Source of the DNA: an uncultured Oscillospiraceae bacterium
Lineage (GTDB): Bacteria; Bacillota_A; Clostridia; Oscillospirales; Oscillospiraceae
Reading direction: 5' to 3'
NCBI GenBank assembly: GCA_944387755.1
Contig: CALXGC010000151.1
Span: forward strand, 1-14,966
Length of the DNA stretch: 14,966 nt
Below, one piece after another: positions 12,967 to 14,966 of the stretch. Each line of letters begins with the position of its first letter. Position 1 is the stretch's first letter. The translations under genes were made by a program, and so were the position numbers. The notes under the pieces were generated by a model. The model saw only the letters and a list, made by a program, of their open reading frames with translations, was not told the DNA's origin and made no database searches.

Positions 12967-14325
12967 GTGTCCAGGCAAGTACACCTCACCTCCGGCCCCA
13001 TCACCGGCCAGCTCATCCGGCTGTGTCTCCCTCTGCTGGCGGCCAACGTGCTCCAGCAGCTCTACAACATCATCAACTCCCTGGTTGTCACCTATTACAT
13101 CGGCGGGGACGCCTTCGCCGCTCTGGGTGTGGCGGAGAGCGTGATGAACCTGTTCATCTATGTGATTACCGGGGCCTGTATGGGCTCCTCTGTGCTGGTG
13201 GCCCGCTTCTTCGGCGAGGAGAACTTCCCCCGCCTGCGGCAGCAGCTCTTTATCTCCGGCGTGCTCATCGGCGGGGCGGTGCTGGCGGCGGTGGTCCTCA
13301 CGCTGATCTTTCTGCACCCTCTGCTGCTGCTGATTCAGACGCCGCCGGAGCTGATGGGCCACGTCACCGACTACCTGCGGATTATTCTGGTGGGCATGGT
13401 GTTCACCTTCGCCTATAACTACCTGGCCGCAACCCTCCGCGCCATCGGAAACACCCAGGCGGCGCTGTTTTTCCTGCTGGTCTCTCTGGGCTATAACCTG
13501 GCGGCGGCCTGGGTGCTGGTGGCCCATATGAACCTGGGCATTCAGGGCACCGCCCTGGCCACCTCCAGCGCCCAGCTGCTCTCCGCCCTGCTGTGCCTGC
13601 TCTATATCCGGAAAAAGCTCCCCTTTCTCTCCATCCGCCGGGCGGATATGCGCATGGACCCCACGCTGATGCGGCTGACCACCAGCTACGGCGCGGTGGC
13701 CGCCCTCCAGCAGTCCAGCCTCTATCTGGGCAAGCTCATGGTGCAGAGCGCCGTCAACGGCATCAGCACCTCCGCCATCTCCGCCTTCACCGCCACCACC
13801 CGGATTGAGAACTTCAGCCAGGCCTTCGGCATCAGCGGCTGCGAGGCCATCGCCATCTTTGTGGCCCAGAATCAGGGCGCCAAGAAATACCGCCGGGCGC
13901 TCAACGGCTTCCTCCGGGGCGGGGCCATCGTTGTGGGAATCGGCCTGCTGTTCTCTTTGCTGCTGGCTCTGGCCGGCGGTCCTCTGGCCGCTCCCTTCCT
14001 GAACGGGGAGACGGAGAGCATCTCCCTGGCCGCCTCCTACCTGCACTGGATGGGCATGTTCTACTTCCTGTCCTTCATTGGACACGCCTATGTGGGACAT
14101 TACCGGGGCATTGGCCGGATGAACGTCACCTTCTGGGGCACCACCCTTCAGATTATCGTCCGGGTCGTCTTCACCTACGCCCTGGTGGGGACCCTGGGGC
14201 TGGACGCGGTGGCTCTCTCCACCGGGCTGGGCTGGGTGGTCATCGTCCTGTTCCACTCCACGGTGTTCCTGCTGGAGTGCCGGGGAATCGGCTATCACCT
14301 CCCAAAAGAGGACCAGAACACATAA
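12967..14325 (+). CDS. MATE family efflux transporter
   Basis: 452 residues, about 12 predicted membrane segments in two six-helix halves, normal MATE length. Family landmarks include LIRLCLPLLAANVLQQLYNIINSLVVTYYIG at the N-terminus, ALGVAESVMNLF, the loop FGEENFPRLRQQ after helix 2, NYLAATLRAIGNTQAA, and in the second half IENFSQAFGISGCEAIAIFVAQNQGAKKYRRA. These transporters (NorM/DinF-like, Clostridial group) export cationic drugs or metabolites using Na+ or H+ gradients; the substrate cannot be predicted. GTG 12967 is preceded by AAGGAGG at seven bases and its own promoter, and the gene ends in a terminator, so it is a monocistronic unit divergent from spoIIA. Confidence 0.92.
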   Translation: MSRQVHLTSGPITGQLIRLCLPLLAANVLQQLYNIINSLVVTYYIGGDAFAALGVAESVMNLFIYVITGACMGSSVLVARFFGEENFPRLRQQLFISGVLIGGAVLAAVVLTLIFLHPLLLLIQTPPELMGHVTDYLRIILVGMVFTFAYNYLAATLRAIGNTQAALFFLLVSLGYNLAAAWVLVAHMNLGIQGTALATSSAQLLSALLCLLYIRKKLPFLSIRRADMRMDPTLMRLTTSYGAVAALQQSSLYLGKLMVQSAVNGISTSAISAFTATTRIENFSQAFGISGCEAIAIFVAQNQGAKKYRRALNGFLRGGAIVVGIGLLFSLLLALAGGPLAAPFLNGETESISLAASYLHWMGMFYFLSFIGHAYVGHYRGIGRMNVTFWGTTLQIIVRVVFTYALVGTLGLDAVALSTGLGWVVIVLFHSTVFLLECRGIGYHLPKEDQNT

Positions 14326-14327
14326 AT

Positions 14328-14360
14328 AAAGCGCGGACGCCTCAAACGTCCGCGCTTTTT
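14328..14360. terminator. Bidirectional intrinsic terminator between the MATE gene and the DUF4132 gene
   Basis: AAAGCGCGGACG (14328-14339) pairs perfectly with CGTCCGCGCTTT (14347-14358), seven-base loop, with T-run to 14360 on the plus strand and an A-run before the stem that becomes a T-run on the minus strand. It starts two bases after the MATE stop and lies 14 bases beyond the convergent gene's stop, so it serves both. Confidence 0.9.
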
Positions 14361-14373
14361 CTGCTGCTGGGCG

Positions 14374-14966
14374 TCACTCCAGGGTAAAGACGTCCATGGG
14401 GTCGAAGTCCGGGAATTTCTTGTTTTTGTACTCCAGCAGGGCGGCGGTGCAGTTCACGCGCTGGTTCTCAATGGCCAGGTTCAGCAGCTCCGTCACCTGG
14501 GCCAGGGTGAAGCTGTCCAGCATGTCCGCCACCGCGGCGTCGTCCTTTTTCACCCGCTCCGCCGCCAGCCACCTGTCCAGCCGGGCCAGGACGTGGTTTG
14601 CCGCACGGCTGGCCTCCCTCACCCTGAGCTTTCCAAAGACCACCGCGGCGTCCTGGTCCATCCAGTGGCGCTGGGATTCCGTGAAATCGCACTCCAGGTC
14701 CAAACCGGCAAAACTGGTTTCCAGCTCGGAGCTTCCGTTGTCATAGCGGAAGTAGATGCCGTGCTTGTCCTGGCTCCGCAGCCGGTTGGCCAGCAGGGTC
14801 CAGCCCTGGTACCGGTCCTCCCGCACCGCGTCAAAATTCACCACCGGCTCCCACACCTGCTCGAAGGGCTGCTTCAGGCCGTGGGAGGTGAAGTACTTCT
14901 GCCAGCGCGCCAGGTCCTCTGGCTCCATCTCCATGGGGTGGGCCACTTTGACCGGCTCCTTCCCCA
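14374..14966 (-). CDS. DUF4132 domain-containing protein, C-terminal part (5' partial)
   Basis: The minus-strand frame is open to the right edge (bases 14947-14966 continue as ...GKEPVK before the internal GTG), so the gene starts outside the window and about 197 codons are visible. The segment VAHPMEMEPEDLARWQKYFTSHGLKQPFEQVWEPV matches the pattern of the DUF4132 domain near the C-terminus of large MolR/YehI-like proteins ('...HP.E......W......QPF.Q..R'). The remainder is helical (LLANRLRS, FGKLRVREASRAANHVLARLDRWLA) and ends FDPMDVFTLE. The biochemical role of DUF4132 is not established. No other member of a WGR/MoxR-type cluster is visible within the window. The gene ends at TGA 14376-14374 just before a shared terminator. 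Confidence 0.75.
   Translation of the reverse strand, partial: GKEPVKVAHPMEMEPEDLARWQKYFTSHGLKQPFEQVWEPVVNFDAVREDRYQGWTLLANRLRSQDKHGIYFRYDNGSSELETSFAGLDLECDFTESQRHWMDQDAAVVFGKLRVREASRAANHVLARLDRWLAAERVKKDDAAVADMLDSFTLAQVTELLNLAIENQRVNCTAALLEYKNKKFPDFDPMDVFTLE

Overview
The window looks like core chromosome of a GC-rich, endospore-forming member of the Clostridia. The closest style is Oscillospiraceae (Flavonifractor/Lawsonibacter/Oscillibacter-like), but this placement is an inference from three things: the Firmicutes gene order rimP-nusA-ylxR-ylxQ-infB-rbfA-nrnA-truB-ribF, a spoIIAA-spoIIAB-sigF sporulation operon, and strong GC bias at third codon positions with purine-rich ribosome binding sites. 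TGA, TAA and the usual GTG/ATG starts are used normally.

Left part (1-2431): the end of a NitT/TauT-type ABC importer operon, with substrate-binding protein (5' end outside the window), permease and ATPase overlapping head to tail. The ATPase has an in-frame TGA where the family normally has Trp just after the Q-loop, so it is probably a recent pseudogene. A convergent metallophosphoesterase gene overlaps its 3' end by 47 bases.

Middle part (2555-11066): a clear sigma-A promoter, then a leader with a terminator-like hairpin, then rimP, nusA, ylxR, ylxQ and infB (ribosome maturation, transcription elongation/termination, RNA binding, translation initiation). After infB there is a strong intercistronic terminator. 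Then follow rbfA, nrnA, truB and ribF (30S maturation, nanoRNA/pAp turnover, tRNA pseudouridine-55, FMN/FAD synthesis), closely spaced or overlapping. The leader hairpin fits the NusA-dependent attenuation known for the equivalent B. subtilis operon.

Intergenic 11067-11291: the most unusual part of the window. An extended -10 promoter is followed by about 160 nt that fold almost without gaps into three back-to-back hairpins and end at a strong intrinsic terminator. I read this as a candidate small structured RNA of no family I recognise. A CU-rich 11-nt apical loop is perfectly complementary over 10 nt to the ribosome binding region of the adjacent ribF. The RNA is antisense to any readthrough from sigF.

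Right part (11292-14966): spoIIAA-spoIIAB-sigF on the minus strand (forespore sigma factor with its anti-sigma factor and antagonist), a divergent MATE-family efflux gene with its own promoter and terminator, and the C-terminal end of a DUF4132 protein entering from the right edge on the minus strand. No transposon, CRISPR array, tRNA or rRNA is visible. The region is largely housekeeping, and the novelty candidates are the structured RNA, the leader/attenuator architecture and the interrupted ATPase.
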